Part shown: one piece after another, positions 19,115 through 28,925 of the stretch
Numbering within the stretch: the first letter of the stretch is position 1
How the letters are laid out: every line of letters starts with the position of its first letter
Assembly (NCBI RefSeq): GCF_003028855.1
Contig: NZ_CP028324.1
Location: 5,580,001-5,644,000, forward strand
Direction: 5' to 3'
Length of the DNA stretch: 64,000 nucleotides
From: Pseudoduganella armeniaca
GTDB taxonomy: Bacteria > Pseudomonadota > Gammaproteobacteria > Burkholderiales > Burkholderiaceae_D
Position numbers and translations under genes: made by a program
Notes under the pieces: generated by a model
What the model saw: only the letters and a program-made list of their open reading frames with translations
Told to the model about the DNA's origin: nothing
The model's database searches: none

Positions 19115-21411
19115 CCGATCTGATCGAGGCTTTGAAGGCACCTGTCGCGGATCCCGGCACGGGCCCGGTGCGCACCGGCACGCCCGTCTCGCGCGTGGAC
19201 GGCCGCGCCAAGGTGACGGGCCAGGCCAAGTATGCGGCGGAAGTGCCGGCACCCGACCTGGCCTACGGCGTCGTCGTCAGCAGCCCGGTGGCCAAGGGCC
19301 GCATCACCGCCATCCACACGGACGATGCGCTGGCGGTGCCGGGCGTGGTGCAGGTATTGACGCACCTGAACCGCCCGAAAGTGCGCGGTTTCGACATCGC
19401 CTACAAGGACATGACGGCACCGGCCGGCGCGCCGTTCCGGCCGCTGTACGACGACAAGGTGTTCTACAGCGGCCAGCCGGTCGCGCTGGTGGTGGCCGAG
19501 ACCTTCGAGGCGGCGCGCTACGCGGCGGCGCTGGTGCGCATCGACATCGAGCAGGAACCGCACGACACCAAGCTGTCCGCCAACCTGGACAAGGCCTACA
19601 AGCCCAAGCCGCTGAAGGCCGGCTTCGAACCGCCGCCGGACGAAAAAGGTGACGCCGACCAGGCGTTCGCCGCGGCCCCCGTCAAGATCGACGCGGAGTT
19701 CTACAGCGGCGTGGAGCACCACAATCCGATGGAGCTGTTCGCCTCCACCGTCATCCGCGAGCCGGACGGCCACCTGACGATCTACGACAAGACGCAAAGC
19801 TCGCAGAACAGCCGCTGGTACGTGTCGCATGTGTTCGGGCTGTCGAAGAACAAGGTCACCGTGCGCAACCCCTACGTGGGCGGCGCGTTCGGTTCCGGCC
19901 TGCGCCCGCAATACCAGCTGACGCTGGCCGTGATGGCCGCGCTGCACCTGAAGCGCTCCGTGCGCGTGCAGCTGACGCGCCAGCAGATGTTCAGCTTCGG
20001 CCACCGTCCCGAGACGCTGCAGCGCGTGAAACTGGCGGCGGAGCGCGACGGTACGCTGCGCTCGATCTACCACCAGGCGATCGCCGAGACATCGCCGATC
20101 GAGGACTACGTCGAGGTCGTCGTCAACTGGTCGGGCCTCCTGTACGCCTGCGACAACATCAAGTTCGACTACAAGCTCGTCAAGCTGGACCAATACACGC
20201 CGATCGACATGCGCGCGCCCGGCGCGGCGCACGGCGTGCATGCGCTGGAAGTGGCGATGGACGAGCTGTCCTACGCGCTGGGCATGGACCCGTTGCAGCT
20301 GCGCCTGAAAAACTACGCGGACAAGGCGCCCGTCGAGGACAAGCCCTATTCCAGCAAGGAGCTGCGCGCCTGCTACGAGCTGGGGGCGAAGCAGTTCGGC
20401 TGGGACAAGCGCCCGCTCAATCCACGTGCCATGAAAGAAGGCACGGAGCTGGTCGGCTGGGGCATGGCCACCGGCGTGTGGGATGCGATGCAGATGTTCG
20501 CCCGCGCCAGCGCCGTGCTGCATGCGGACGGCAAGCTGGTAGTCTCCAGCGCCGCCACCGACATCGGCACCGGTACCTACACGGTGATGGCGATGATCGC
20601 CGCCGAGGCGATGGGCCTGCCGCTGGAGGACGTCACGTTCCAGCTGGGCGATTCGACCCTGCCGGTGGCGCCGATCGAGGGCGGCTCGTCGCACGTGACC
20701 ACGGTGGGCTCCGCCGTGGCCGGCGTGTGCGAGAAGCTGCGGAAAACCATCCTGAAGCATGCGCAGAAGCTGAAGGATTCACCGTTCGCCAAAGCGCGGA
20801 CGAAGGACGTGGAATTCGCCGGCGGCGCGCTGCGGTTGAAGAAACAGCCGGAGGTGGCCGTGCCGTTGACGGCCATCCTGAACGACAGCGGCGTGGTGCG
20901 GCTGGAGGAAAAATACCTGATGCTGCCGAATATGCTCAAGCAGCGCAAGTTCCGCCGCCTGGTGCATTCGGCCGTCTTCGTCGAGGTAAGGGTGGACGAG
21001 GAACTGGGCGTGGTGCGCGTCACGCGCGTCGTCAGCGCTGTCGCCGCGGGCCGCATCATGAACCTGAAGACGGCGACCAGCCAGGTGGTGGGCGGCATCG
21101 TCTGGGGCATCAGCCAGGCGCTGCACGAGGAGAGCTACACCGACCACCGCTTCGGACGCTTCGTCAACCACAACCTGTCGGAGTACCACGTGCCCGTCAA
21201 CGCCGACATCCACGCGATCGACGTGATGTTCGCGCAGGAGGACGACCGCATCGTCAGCCGGCTGGGCGCCAAGGGTGTGGGGGAAATCGGGATCGTTGGC
21301 GTGGCGGCGGCGATCAGCAACGCCATCTACCACGCCACGGGTCGGCGCCTGCGCAGCACGCCGATGACGCCGGACAAGGTGCTGGCCGGGTCGGACAGCA
21401 GCAAAGTATGA
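19111..21411 (+). CDS. Molybdenum hydroxylase catalytic (molybdopterin) subunit, PaoC/YagR-like
   Basis: 766-aa catalytic subunit binding the molybdenum cofactor, probably the cytosine dinucleotide form by analogy with PaoABC. Visible features are RVDGRAKVTGQAKYAAE at the N terminus, GGAFGSGLRPQYQ, MRAPGAAHGVHALE, and the catalytic glutamate motif KGVGEIGIVGVAAA near the C terminus. Co-transcribed with the two upstream subunits. No cofactor-insertion chaperone (PaoD/XdhC type) is present downstream, so maturation must be supplied elsewhere. Substrate unknown. Confidence 0.9.
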   Translation: MTDLIEALKAPVADPGTGPVRTGTPVSRVDGRAKVTGQAKYAAEVPAPDLAYGVVVSSPVAKGRITAIHTDDALAVPGVVQVLTHLNRPKVRGFDIAYKDMTAPAGAPFRPLYDDKVFYSGQPVALVVAETFEAARYAAALVRIDIEQEPHDTKLSANLDKAYKPKPLKAGFEPPPDEKGDADQAFAAAPVKIDAEFYSGVEHHNPMELFASTVIREPDGHLTIYDKTQSSQNSRWYVSHVFGLSKNKVTVRNPYVGGAFGSGLRPQYQLTLAVMAALHLKRSVRVQLTRQQMFSFGHRPETLQRVKLAAERDGTLRSIYHQAIAETSPIEDYVEVVVNWSGLLYACDNIKFDYKLVKLDQYTPIDMRAPGAAHGVHALEVAMDELSYALGMDPLQLRLKNYADKAPVEDKPYSSKELRACYELGAKQFGWDKRPLNPRAMKEGTELVGWGMATGVWDAMQMFARASAVLHADGKLVVSSAATDIGTGTYTVMAMIAAEAMGLPLEDVTFQLGDSTLPVAPIEGGSSHVTTVGSAVAGVCEKLRKTILKHAQKLKDSPFAKARTKDVEFAGGALRLKKQPEVAVPLTAILNDSGVVRLEEKYLMLPNMLKQRKFRRLVHSAVFVEVRVDEELGVVRVTRVVSAVAAGRIMNLKTATSQVVGGIVWGISQALHEESYTDHRFGRFVNHNLSEYHVPVNADIHAIDVMFAQEDDRIVSRLGAKGVGEIGIVGVAAAISNAIYHATGRRLRSTPMTPDKVLAGSDSSKV

Positions 21412-21417
21412 AGCACC

Positions 21418-21468
21418 GGTGACAGGCCCCCTTCCGCGGGTTGCCGATCCGCGGATGGGCCTGTCACC
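21418..21468. terminator. Hairpin between convergent operons
   Basis: 12-bp perfect arms GGTGACAGGCCC (21418-21429) and GGGCCTGTCACC (21457-21468) enclose a second short stem with CCGCGG. It lies between the convergent molybdenum hydroxylase operon and lpxO-like gene, so it probably terminates both. One of several hairpins here with a GACAGG core. Confidence 0.65.
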
Positions 21469-21477
21469 TAGGGTTAC

Positions 21478-22377
21478 TTAGATTTTCCAGATCAACACAC
21501 CCAGGCCAACGATCAGCGCCACCTTGGTGATCTTGTACACGGTCTTGTTCCAGGCCTTGAAGCGCCGGCGGTACTTCCCCGCATAGAACGACACGCGGAA
21601 CAGCTTCGACACCAGCCCCACCTGGTCGCCCGTCTCGTTGGGCGACGCCGCCGCCGTCATCATCGTCTTGCCGAGGAAGCGGTTGACCGCCTGCGCCCAG
21701 CGGAAGCGCATCGGGCGTTCGACGTCGCAGAACAGGATGATGCGGTCGCTCTCGCTGCCGTTGATGGCCCAGTGGATATAGGTCTCGTCGAACATCACGC
21801 CTTCGCCATCGCGCCAGCTGTGCGTGATGCCGTCGACGTCGATGAAGCAGCGGTCGTCGTTCGGCGTGGCCAGGCCCAGGTGGTAGCGCAGCGAGCCGGC
21901 GAACGGGTCGCGGTGCGGATTGAGCTTGCCGCCCGGCGGCAGCTCGGCGAACATGGCCGCCTTCACGGACGGAATCCCCTGCAGCAGCGCATGCGTCCGC
22001 GGGCACAATTGCGCCGCCGACGGGTGGCTGGCGTTGTACCACTTCAGGTAGAAGCGCTTCCAGCCAGCCTTGAAGAAGGAGTTGAAGCCGGCATCGTCGT
22101 TCTGCTCCGAGGCCTTGATCTTCTGCAGGCGCAGCAGGTTTTCGGCCTCGGCCCGGATGACCTGCCAGTTCTGCTGCAGCGGCGCCAGCTCGGGGAAATC
22201 GCTGACGGGCAGGTAAGGCGTGGATGGCACCCGCGAGAACGAGTGCATGAAGATATTAATCGGCGCCATGAACGACGAATGATCGAACAGCTGGCGGCCG
22301 AACGGCAAACGCACGCGGCCGCGGAAGTGGATGTGCAGGACGGACAGGATGTAAAAACCGACAATTGCCCATTTCAT
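21478..22377 (-). CDS. Aspartyl/asparaginyl beta-hydroxylase family protein, LpxO-like
   Basis: 299-aa Fe(II)/2-oxoglutarate dioxygenase. The metal-binding HxD is in GGKLNPHRDPFAGSLRYHL, the distal histidine in MFDETYIHWAINGSESDR and a likely 2-oxoglutarate-binding Arg follows. N-terminal (MKWAIVGFYILSVLHIHF) and C-terminal (VALIVGLGVLIWKI) hydrophobic segments suggest inner-membrane attachment, as in LpxO, which 2-hydroxylates lipid A acyl chains. Length matches LpxO (about 300 aa). The ATG at 22377 begins the first membrane segment. Lipid A as substrate is inference. Confidence 0.8.
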   Translation of the reverse strand: MKWAIVGFYILSVLHIHFRGRVRLPFGRQLFDHSSFMAPINIFMHSFSRVPSTPYLPVSDFPELAPLQQNWQVIRAEAENLLRLQKIKASEQNDDAGFNSFFKAGWKRFYLKWYNASHPSAAQLCPRTHALLQGIPSVKAAMFAELPPGGKLNPHRDPFAGSLRYHLGLATPNDDRCFIDVDGITHSWRDGEGVMFDETYIHWAINGSESDRIILFCDVERPMRFRWAQAVNRFLGKTMMTAAASPNETGDQVGLVSKLFRVSFYAGKYRRRFKAWNKTVYKITKVALIVGLGVLIWKI

Positions 22378-22510
22378 GGTGCGGTACCTTGGAAGCTCGA
22401 AACCGGTCATTTTAGCGCAGGTTGTCCCGTCCGATCCGGCCGTGCTTGACCCAGGGCCGGGCCCCGCCTACACTGCATTGCTTTTTGAATAACACAGAGG
22501 GGCGGCCGAC

Positions 22511-23559
22511 ATGTCATATTCATCCTTGCAGCGTCTCGGCTGGTCCAACTGGTTCATGCGGCAGCTGTCGTTCGACGAATTGGCTGCGGACGGCACGATC
22601 GGCCGCATCGCCCGCATCACGGCAGTACACCGCAACCGCGTGCAGGCGATCGGCGTGGATGGCGAATGTTCGATCGTCGTCCCGGCGCCGTTCCAGCCCG
22701 TCAGCCAGCACCTGGCGGTGGGCGACTGGGTACTGGCCGAAGGCGCCAGCGAGCATTACCGGCTGCGCAGGATCTTCGAACCGAAAAACCGCATTCGCCG
22801 CATCAACAACGGCCTGCCGCAGGTCATCGCCGCCAACGTCGACTACCTGTGGATCGTCACCAGCGCCAACGAGGAATTCAACGTCAAGCGCTTGCAGCGC
22901 TACCTGGCACTGGCGCATGAATTCGACATCGTTCCCGTCGTGGTACTGACCAAGATCGATCTCTGCACCGACCTGGATGCCTATCTGGCCCGGTTGCGCG
23001 ACGTGGGCGCCGACGATGTGCACGCGCTCAGCGTCCATGTGCCCGGCACGCTGGACGTGCTGAAGCACTACCTGGCCGAAGGCACGACGATTGCCCTGGT
23101 CGGCTCCTCCGGGTCGGCAAGTCGACGCTGGTCAACGCCCTGTTCGAGATGACGCTGCCCACCCGCGAGATTCGCGCGGACGACGCGCGCGGCAAGCACA
23201 CGACAACGCACCGCGAGCTGTATTTCACCGACGACGGCGTGGCCATCGTCGATACGCCAGGCATGCGCGAGCTGCAGTTGTACGACAGCGAACAGGGTAT
23301 CGAGCGCACCTTCGGCTCGATCGTCGAACTGGCCCGGAGGTGCCGCTACGGCGACTGCGGCCACGACAACGAACCTGGCTGCGCGATCCGCCAGGCCATT
23401 GCCGACGGCGTCATCGAGCAGGGGCATTTCGACAACTACCTGAAGCTTACGCGGGAAGAGGCATCACAACAGCGCCGCGCGCTGGGCGCCCATGTGGTCA
23501 AGGAACATACGCGCGCATACTTCAGGCAGATCCACAGCAACAACAAGATCAAATATTAG
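22511..23559 (+). CDS. rsgA: Ribosome small-subunit-dependent GTPase A, frameshifted
   Basis: Circularly permuted GTPase that assists 30S maturation. An N-terminal OB-fold is followed by the G4 motif LTKID (in VPVVVLTKIDLC), then the P-loop, G2 region GKHTTTHREL, G3 DTPGMRE, and a C-terminal zinc knuckle with CRYGDCGHDNEPGC. The frame breaks inside the P-loop at the G run 23111-23113: GSSG should continue VGKSTLVNALFEMTLP, which lies one frame over. One missing G restores a 349-aa protein. Breaking the essential GTP-binding loop of an otherwise perfect gene argues for a base-call error. Confidence 0.88.
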
Positions 23560-23564
23560 GACCG

Positions 23565-23606
23565 CGGCCGGCGGCGTACGGCCCGTTCGTCGGGCGTCGC
23601 CGGCCG
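23565..23606. terminator. Hairpin terminator between rsgA and S9 peptidase
   Basis: Outer arms CGGCCGGCG (23565-23573) and CGCCGGCCG (23598-23606), with an inner GCCCG/CGGGC stem, lie between two converging genes 53 bases apart. No strong T tract is visible, so termination efficiency is uncertain. Confidence 0.6.
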
Positions 23607-23612
23607 TGCGCC

Positions 23613-25582
23613 TTATTGCAGGTGCTTGGCCAGGAAGCGCTCCACGCGCTTGTAGAAGTCGATCCGGTTATTCTCGTGGAACAGGCCGTGCCCTTCGTTC
23701 GGATACACGACCCACTCCGGCGGCGTGCCCAGCGCACTGCGCAGGCGCTGCGCATGCTCGATCGGCACGCGCCGGTCTTCATAACCGTGCGCGATCAGCA
23801 GCGGGTTCTTCAGCTTGTCGGCCAGTGCCACTGGCGAATTCTGCGTCAGCACTTCGGCATCCTTGTCCGGGTCGCCGATCAGCGTGCGCAGGTCATAGCG
23901 CAGGCTGTATTCGGAAAAGTCGCCGCGCGCGGACGTGAACATCAGGTTGATGTCGCTGACACCGAAGTAGTCGATCCCGCAGCGGAACAGTTCCGGGTGG
24001 CGGATCAGGCCCATCAAGGTGGCATAGCCGCCATAGCTGCCGCCCATGATGGCCACGCGCTTCGGATCGGTCCAACCCTGCTTGATCGCCCACTGGGCCG
24101 TGTCGGCCAGGTCGTCCTGCATCGTGCGGCCCCACTGGCGCCAGCCGGCCTGGAAGTGCTTGAAGCCGAAGCCGGTACTGCCGCGGAACTCGGGCTCCAG
24201 TACCACATAGCCGCGCGAGGCCAGGAACTGTGCTTCGCTGTCCCATTCCCACGAACCGCCGCGCACCCACGGGCCGCCGTGCACCAGCACGACGGTTGGT
24301 TGTGGACCTTTCGGTTTCCCGGGGGCATCGTGACGTAGACCGGAATCTGCAGGCCATCGCGAGCGGCAAAGCGCTGGAAGTCGCGCGTGCCCATCTCGGC
24401 CCGCTTGATGGCCGGATGCTGGCTGCCCAGGCTGACGACCGTATTGGCGGCGGTGTTGTAGACCAGGTATTGGACCGGGTCGCGGTCGGACGTCGACCTG
24501 ACCAGCAGTGCCTGCGCGCCGCGGCAGTCGTATTCGCACATGATCTGGTTGATCATGCCGGGTACCAGCGCGTCGATCTTTTCCTGCAGCGCCTTCATGG
24601 CCGGGTCGAACCAGACGGTCGAGTGGGCGTCGGTGGCGATGTACAGTCCAAGCAGTTTTTTCGCCTTGTAGTCCATGACGGGTCCGCCGGAAAAATCGAA
24701 GCCGTCCAGCACGACCAGCGGTTCGGCCGAGCGCTGGCCCTTGGCGATATCGAAGGTGTACAGCGCCGTCACATCCTTGTAGCCGGCAGTGACATACAGC
24801 GTGTTGTGGTTGTCGAAGAAGCGCGGCACGATGCGGGCATCGGTAAAGCAGTCGCCGTTGCTGAGCTGCGCCCAGTCCTTGCCGTCCTTGGCGCGATACG
24901 ACACGATGCAGCGCCCCTTGTCGGTCGACGTGGCGATGCGCGGCGTGTCGTCGGCATCGACCAGCCACCGGCCCACGCGCGCCGGCTGCGTGCCCGGCAG
25001 CAGGTCGCTCAGCTCACGGCTCTTCGTGTTGAGCCGGTACAGGCGCGACGATTCGGGTTGCCGATCGGTGTTGTTCCACAGGTGTTTCTCGACGACGATG
25101 TCGTCGGAGCCGTCGTGCGTCGTGTCATAGAAGGAGTAGTCGGCCGTCAGCACGCGCGATTTCATGTGCGTCCCGACCGAATGCTGACGATGCCCCCAAT
25201 TGCCCGAGATCAGATGCGTCACCATCGTACCGTCGCGATTGACGGCGAATTCGTCGAAGTTGCCGATGAATTCCGTGCGCATGTCCTTGACGGTAAAGCC
25301 CAGGCGATCCTCGTTAATCCAGCGCAACGCCGTGATGGGGGCATCCTCTCCCTGCGAAACCGCCGGCACCGTCACCTGCGACAGGTTGCGGGTGTCGCGC
25401 ACGGCCACCATCTGCTTGCGCTTTTCGTCCGTATATAAATAGGCGACATAATTGCCCTTCGGCGAAATGGTCGCCTTGCTGATGGTGGGCATGCCGAAAA
25501 AGGCTTCGGCCGGCGGCGCGGCGTGAGCGACGTTGAGGGCCAGGATGGCTGCGGCGGCAGCACTGAAATAACGGGGTTTCAT
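23613..25582 (-). CDS. S9 family (prolyl oligopeptidase/DPP-like) serine peptidase, frameshifted
   Basis: Exported peptidase with an N-terminal signal peptide (cleavage near VAHA-APPAEAFF), a beta-propeller of about 390 residues and a C-terminal alpha/beta-hydrolase domain. The nucleophile motif is GGSYGGYATL, with the acid likely in GYEDRRVPIEHA and the catalytic His in NEGHGLFHENN. The frame breaks at the C run 24318-24320 (+ strand): VTMPPG continues as KPKGPQPTVVLVHGGPWV one frame over. One missing base restores 656 aa, the usual family length. It lies downstream of paoABC but behind a terminator, so it is probably separately transcribed. Confidence 0.88.
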
Positions 25583-25715
25583 ATCGAGCGCGCATTGAAT
25601 ATCGGATCGACGATTTTCAATGTACCGATATCAAGAAGTCAAGCTGGTATATTTATCCGTGGTATTTCGCTGTTGCGTTAAAGTGGAATCTCTCGAAATA
25701 TCACCACTATTAAAT

Positions 25716-25750
25716 GAAAAGCCGCGGCGGGCAGGCACCCGCGCGCGGCT
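25716..25750 (-). terminator. Rho-independent terminator after paoABC
   Basis: Read on the minus strand, arms AGCCGCG and CGCGGCT (outer, 25720-25750) plus an inner GGG/CCC pairing are followed by TTTT, just past the paoC stop. Confidence 0.7.
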
Positions 25751-25762
25751 GCGGAAATCGAC

Positions 25763-27967
25763 TCAAGCCACCTGCGGCAATTTATCGATCATTTTATCGA
25801 GCGTCAGCGGATAATCGCGGATGCGAATGCCGGTGGCGTTGTAGATCGCATTGGCAACTGCCGCCGCCACGCCGCAGATACCTAGCTCGCCCACGCCCTT
25901 GGCCTTCATCGGCGACGAGATCGGGTCGGTCTCGTCCAGGAAGATCACCTCCTGGTGCGGGATGTCCGCGTGGACCGGCACCTCGTAGCTGGCCAGGTCG
26001 TGGTTGACGAAGAAGCCGACGCGCTTGTCAACGACCAAGTGTTCCATCAGCGCCGCGCCCACCCCCATCGTCATCGCGCCAATCACCTGGCTGCGCGCCG
26101 ACTTCGGGTTCAGGATGCGGCCCGCCGCGCACACGGCCAGCATGCGCCGCACCCGCACCTCGCCCGTGTAGGCGTCCACCGCCACCTCGACGAAGTGGGC
26201 GCCGAACGTGGACTGCTGGTACTTCTTGTCCAGGTCACCGAATTCGATCGTGTCCTCGGCCACCAGTTCCGCGCCTTGCGCGGCCTGGCGCAGCGGCAGC
26301 GACTGGCCGCCCGCCTTGACCATGCCGTCGGCGAACTGCGCACTGGCCGTGTCGAGGCCCAGCTTCTGGCAGACGACGTCGCGCAGCTTGACGCAGGCCG
26401 CATAGACGCCGGACGTGGAGCTGTTGCCGCCCCACTGCCCGCCCGAGCCGGCCGACACCGGATAAGCCGAGTCGCCCAGCTTCACCACCACCTCGTCCAA
26501 GCCCACTCCCATCATCTCGGCCGCCGTCTGCGCGATGATCGTGTAGCTGCCGGTGCCGATATCGGTCATGTCCGTCTCGACGGTCACGACGCCGTCCGGC
26601 CCCAGGCGCACCCGCGCGCCGGACTTGCCGACCAGGTTGTTGCGGAAGGCGGACGCCACGCCCAGGCCGACCAGCCAGCGGCCGTCGCGCACCTGGGCCG
26701 GCTGGGCATTGCGGCGGTTCCAGCCGAAGCGCTCCATGCCCAGGCGCATGCACTCGACGAAGCGGCGCTGCGAGAACTTGCGCCCGCGCTTTTCCGGATC
26801 GACCGTGGTGTCGTTAATGATGCGGAACATGACGGGGTCCATCTTCAATTTCTCCGCCATCTCGTCGATGGCGATCTCCAGCGCCATCATGCCGGGCGCT
26901 TCGCCGGGGGCGCGCATCGCGTTCCCCTCCGGCAGGTCGAGCACCGCCAGGCGCAGCCGCGTCAGCCGGTGCGGCCCGGCGTACAGCAAACGGGTCTGGT
27001 TGACGGCCGTTTCCGGCTTCCCGCCGGGCAGGTCGCCGGACCAGCTTTCGTGCGCGATGGCGGTGATGCGGCCCTCGCGCGTGGTACCGATGCGCAGGCG
27101 CTGGATCGTGGCCGGCCGGTGCGTCGTGTTGTTGATCATCAGGGCGCGCTGCAGCGCCACCTTGACGGGGCGCCCCGCCGCTCGTGCCGCCAGCGCGGCC
27201 AGCAGCGCCTCGGCGCGGATCCACAGCTTGCCGCCGAAGCCGCCGCCGATGTAGGGCGAGATCAGCCGCACGTTGGCCTTCGGGATGCCCAGCGTCTTGG
27301 CCATGTCGCCCACGCTCCAGTCGATCATCTGGTTGGCCGTCCAGATCGTGACCTTGTCGCCGTCCCAGCGCGCGATCGACGCGTGCGGCTCCATCATCGC
27401 GTGCGACTGGTCCGGCGTGGTGTAGGTGGCGTCCAGCTTCACCGGGGCGCTGTCGAAGGCGCTGGCGAACGCACCGGTCTTGGTCTCCGGCGGGTCTTCC
27501 TCCTTTTTCGGCACCTTGGCCGTGTCCTTCACGGCCGCCAGGTCGTAGGCGCCCTGCTCCTTCACGTATTCCACCTTGACCAGGTGCGCCGCGGCCCTGG
27601 CCTGCTCGAACGTCTCGGCCACGACCAGCGCCACGGCCTGATGGTAGTGCTCGATCTTCGGCCCGCCCAGCAGGGTGGCCGTGTTGTACTTGCCCTTGCC
27701 CAGCTTGCCGGCATTGTCGGCGGTGATGACGGCGATGACGCCAGGCGCGCGCTTGGCGGCGGCGATGTCCATCGAGGCGATGCGCCCCTTGGCGATGGCG
27801 GAGCCGAGCACGTAGCCGTATGCGGCATTGGGCGCCGCCTCGTGCTGCTCGTAGGCGTAGCGGGCGGTGCCGGTAGTCTTCAATGGGCCGTCGATACGGT
27901 CGACGGGGTGGCCGACGACCTTCAGCTGGTCGATCGGGTTGGTGGTGGCAGGCGTGGCAAACTTCAT
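25763..27967 (-). CDS. paoC: Periplasmic aldehyde oxidoreductase, molybdenum-binding subunit PaoC
   Basis: 734-aa catalytic subunit, matching E. coli PaoC in length and in the order of motifs. These include GHPVDRIDGPLKTTGTARYA, IGGGFGGKLWIRAEA, MRAPGEAPGMMALE and the catalytic Glu motif KGVGELGICGVAAAV. It has no signal of its own; in the E. coli complex it travels folded with the Tat-signalled PaoA. The ATG at 27967 is four bases after the paoB stop. It should oxidise aldehydes, mostly aromatic, to acids using a molybdenum cytosine dinucleotide cofactor. No paoD chaperone gene follows. Confidence 0.93.
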   Translation of the reverse strand: MKFATPATTNPIDQLKVVGHPVDRIDGPLKTTGTARYAYEQHEAAPNAAYGYVLGSAIAKGRIASMDIAAAKRAPGVIAVITADNAGKLGKGKYNTATLLGGPKIEHYHQAVALVVAETFEQARAAAHLVKVEYVKEQGAYDLAAVKDTAKVPKKEEDPPETKTGAFASAFDSAPVKLDATYTTPDQSHAMMEPHASIARWDGDKVTIWTANQMIDWSVGDMAKTLGIPKANVRLISPYIGGGFGGKLWIRAEALLAALAARAAGRPVKVALQRALMINNTTHRPATIQRLRIGTTREGRITAIAHESWSGDLPGGKPETAVNQTRLLYAGPHRLTRLRLAVLDLPEGNAMRAPGEAPGMMALEIAIDEMAEKLKMDPVMFRIINDTTVDPEKRGRKFSQRRFVECMRLGMERFGWNRRNAQPAQVRDGRWLVGLGVASAFRNNLVGKSGARVRLGPDGVVTVETDMTDIGTGSYTIIAQTAAEMMGVGLDEVVVKLGDSAYPVSAGSGGQWGGNSSTSGVYAACVKLRDVVCQKLGLDTASAQFADGMVKAGGQSLPLRQAAQGAELVAEDTIEFGDLDKKYQQSTFGAHFVEVAVDAYTGEVRVRRMLAVCAAGRILNPKSARSQVIGAMTMGVGAALMEHLVVDKRVGFFVNHDLASYEVPVHADIPHQEVIFLDETDPISSPMKAKGVGELGICGVAAAVANAIYNATGIRIRDYPLTLDKMIDKLPQVA

Positions 27968-27971
27968 CGCA

Positions 27972-28925
27972 TCATCCTTTCTTCGCTTCCGCCAGCACCG
28001 CATCGAGCGTGCGCCGGACCAGGGGAATCTTGAACGCGTTCTCCTCCGTCGTCCTGGCGCCGGCCAGCAACTGTTCGACGACGGCCTGGCCGCCGCGCGG
28101 CAGCTGCGCATCCGCCGCTGGCACGCGCCACGGCTTGTGCGCGACGCCGCCCAGGGCCACGCTGCCACGGCCGTCCGGCTGGACGATGGCGGCCACCGAG
28201 ACCAGCGCGAACGCATAGGAGGCGCGGTCGCGCACCTTGCGGTAGAACTGCTTGCCGCCCACGGGCTTCGGCAAGGTCACCGCCGTGATCAGCTCACCGG
28301 GCGCCAGCGCGTGCTCCACGTGCGGCGTGTTGCCGGGCAGGCGGTGGAAGTCGGCGATGGGGATAACGCGCGTGGCGCCGTCCGGCCTGACCGTCTCGAC
28401 GTTCGCGTCGAGCACGCGCATGGCCACCGCCATGTCGCTCGGGTGCGTGGCGATGCAGGCGTCGCTGGCGCCAACGATCGCGTGGCCGCGCGTGTAGCCG
28501 CCGATGGCGGCACAGCCGCTGCCGGGGGCGCGCTTGTTGCACGCCATGTTGGTATCGTAGAAGTACGGGCAGCGCGTGCGCTGCAGCAGGTTGCCGGCCG
28601 TCGTGGCCTTGTTGCGCAGCTGCTGCGAGGCGCCCGCCAGCAGCGCGCGCGACAGCACGGCGTAGTCGCGCCGCACGCGCTGGTCGGCCGCCAGGTCGGT
28701 GTTGCGCACCAGGGCACCGATGCGCAGGCCACCTTCGGCCGTCGGCTCGATGCGGTCGAGGCCCAGGCCGTTGACGTCCACCAGGTGCGGCGGCGTCTCG
28801 ATCTCCAGCTTCATCAGGTCCAGCAGGTTGGTGCCGCCGGCGATGAAGCGGGCACCGTCGACGCGCAGGACGGCGGCGGCCGCCTCGGCCGGCGTGCGCG
28901 CCCGTTCGTAAGTGAAGACCTTCAT
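27972..28925 (-). CDS. paoB: Periplasmic aldehyde oxidoreductase, FAD subunit PaoB
   Basis: 317-aa FAD subunit, nearly the same length as E. coli PaoB (318). It starts MKVFTYERARTPAEAAAAV, has the FAD motif RFIAGGTNLLDLMKLE and the [4Fe-4S] cysteines of PaoB (RCPYFYDTNMACNKRAPGSGC and ACIATHPSDM). Its start overlaps the paoA stop (ATGA), so the three subunits are translationally coupled. No Pro/Ala insert, unlike the paralogue at 17978-19114. Confidence 0.93.
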   Translation of the reverse strand: MKVFTYERARTPAEAAAAVLRVDGARFIAGGTNLLDLMKLEIETPPHLVDVNGLGLDRIEPTAEGGLRIGALVRNTDLAADQRVRRDYAVLSRALLAGASQQLRNKATTAGNLLQRTRCPYFYDTNMACNKRAPGSGCAAIGGYTRGHAIVGASDACIATHPSDMAVAMRVLDANVETVRPDGATRVIPIADFHRLPGNTPHVEHALAPGELITAVTLPKPVGGKQFYRKVRDRASYAFALVSVAAIVQPDGRGSVALGGVAHKPWRVPAADAQLPRGGQAVVEQLLAGARTTEENAFKIPLVRRTLDAVLAEAKKG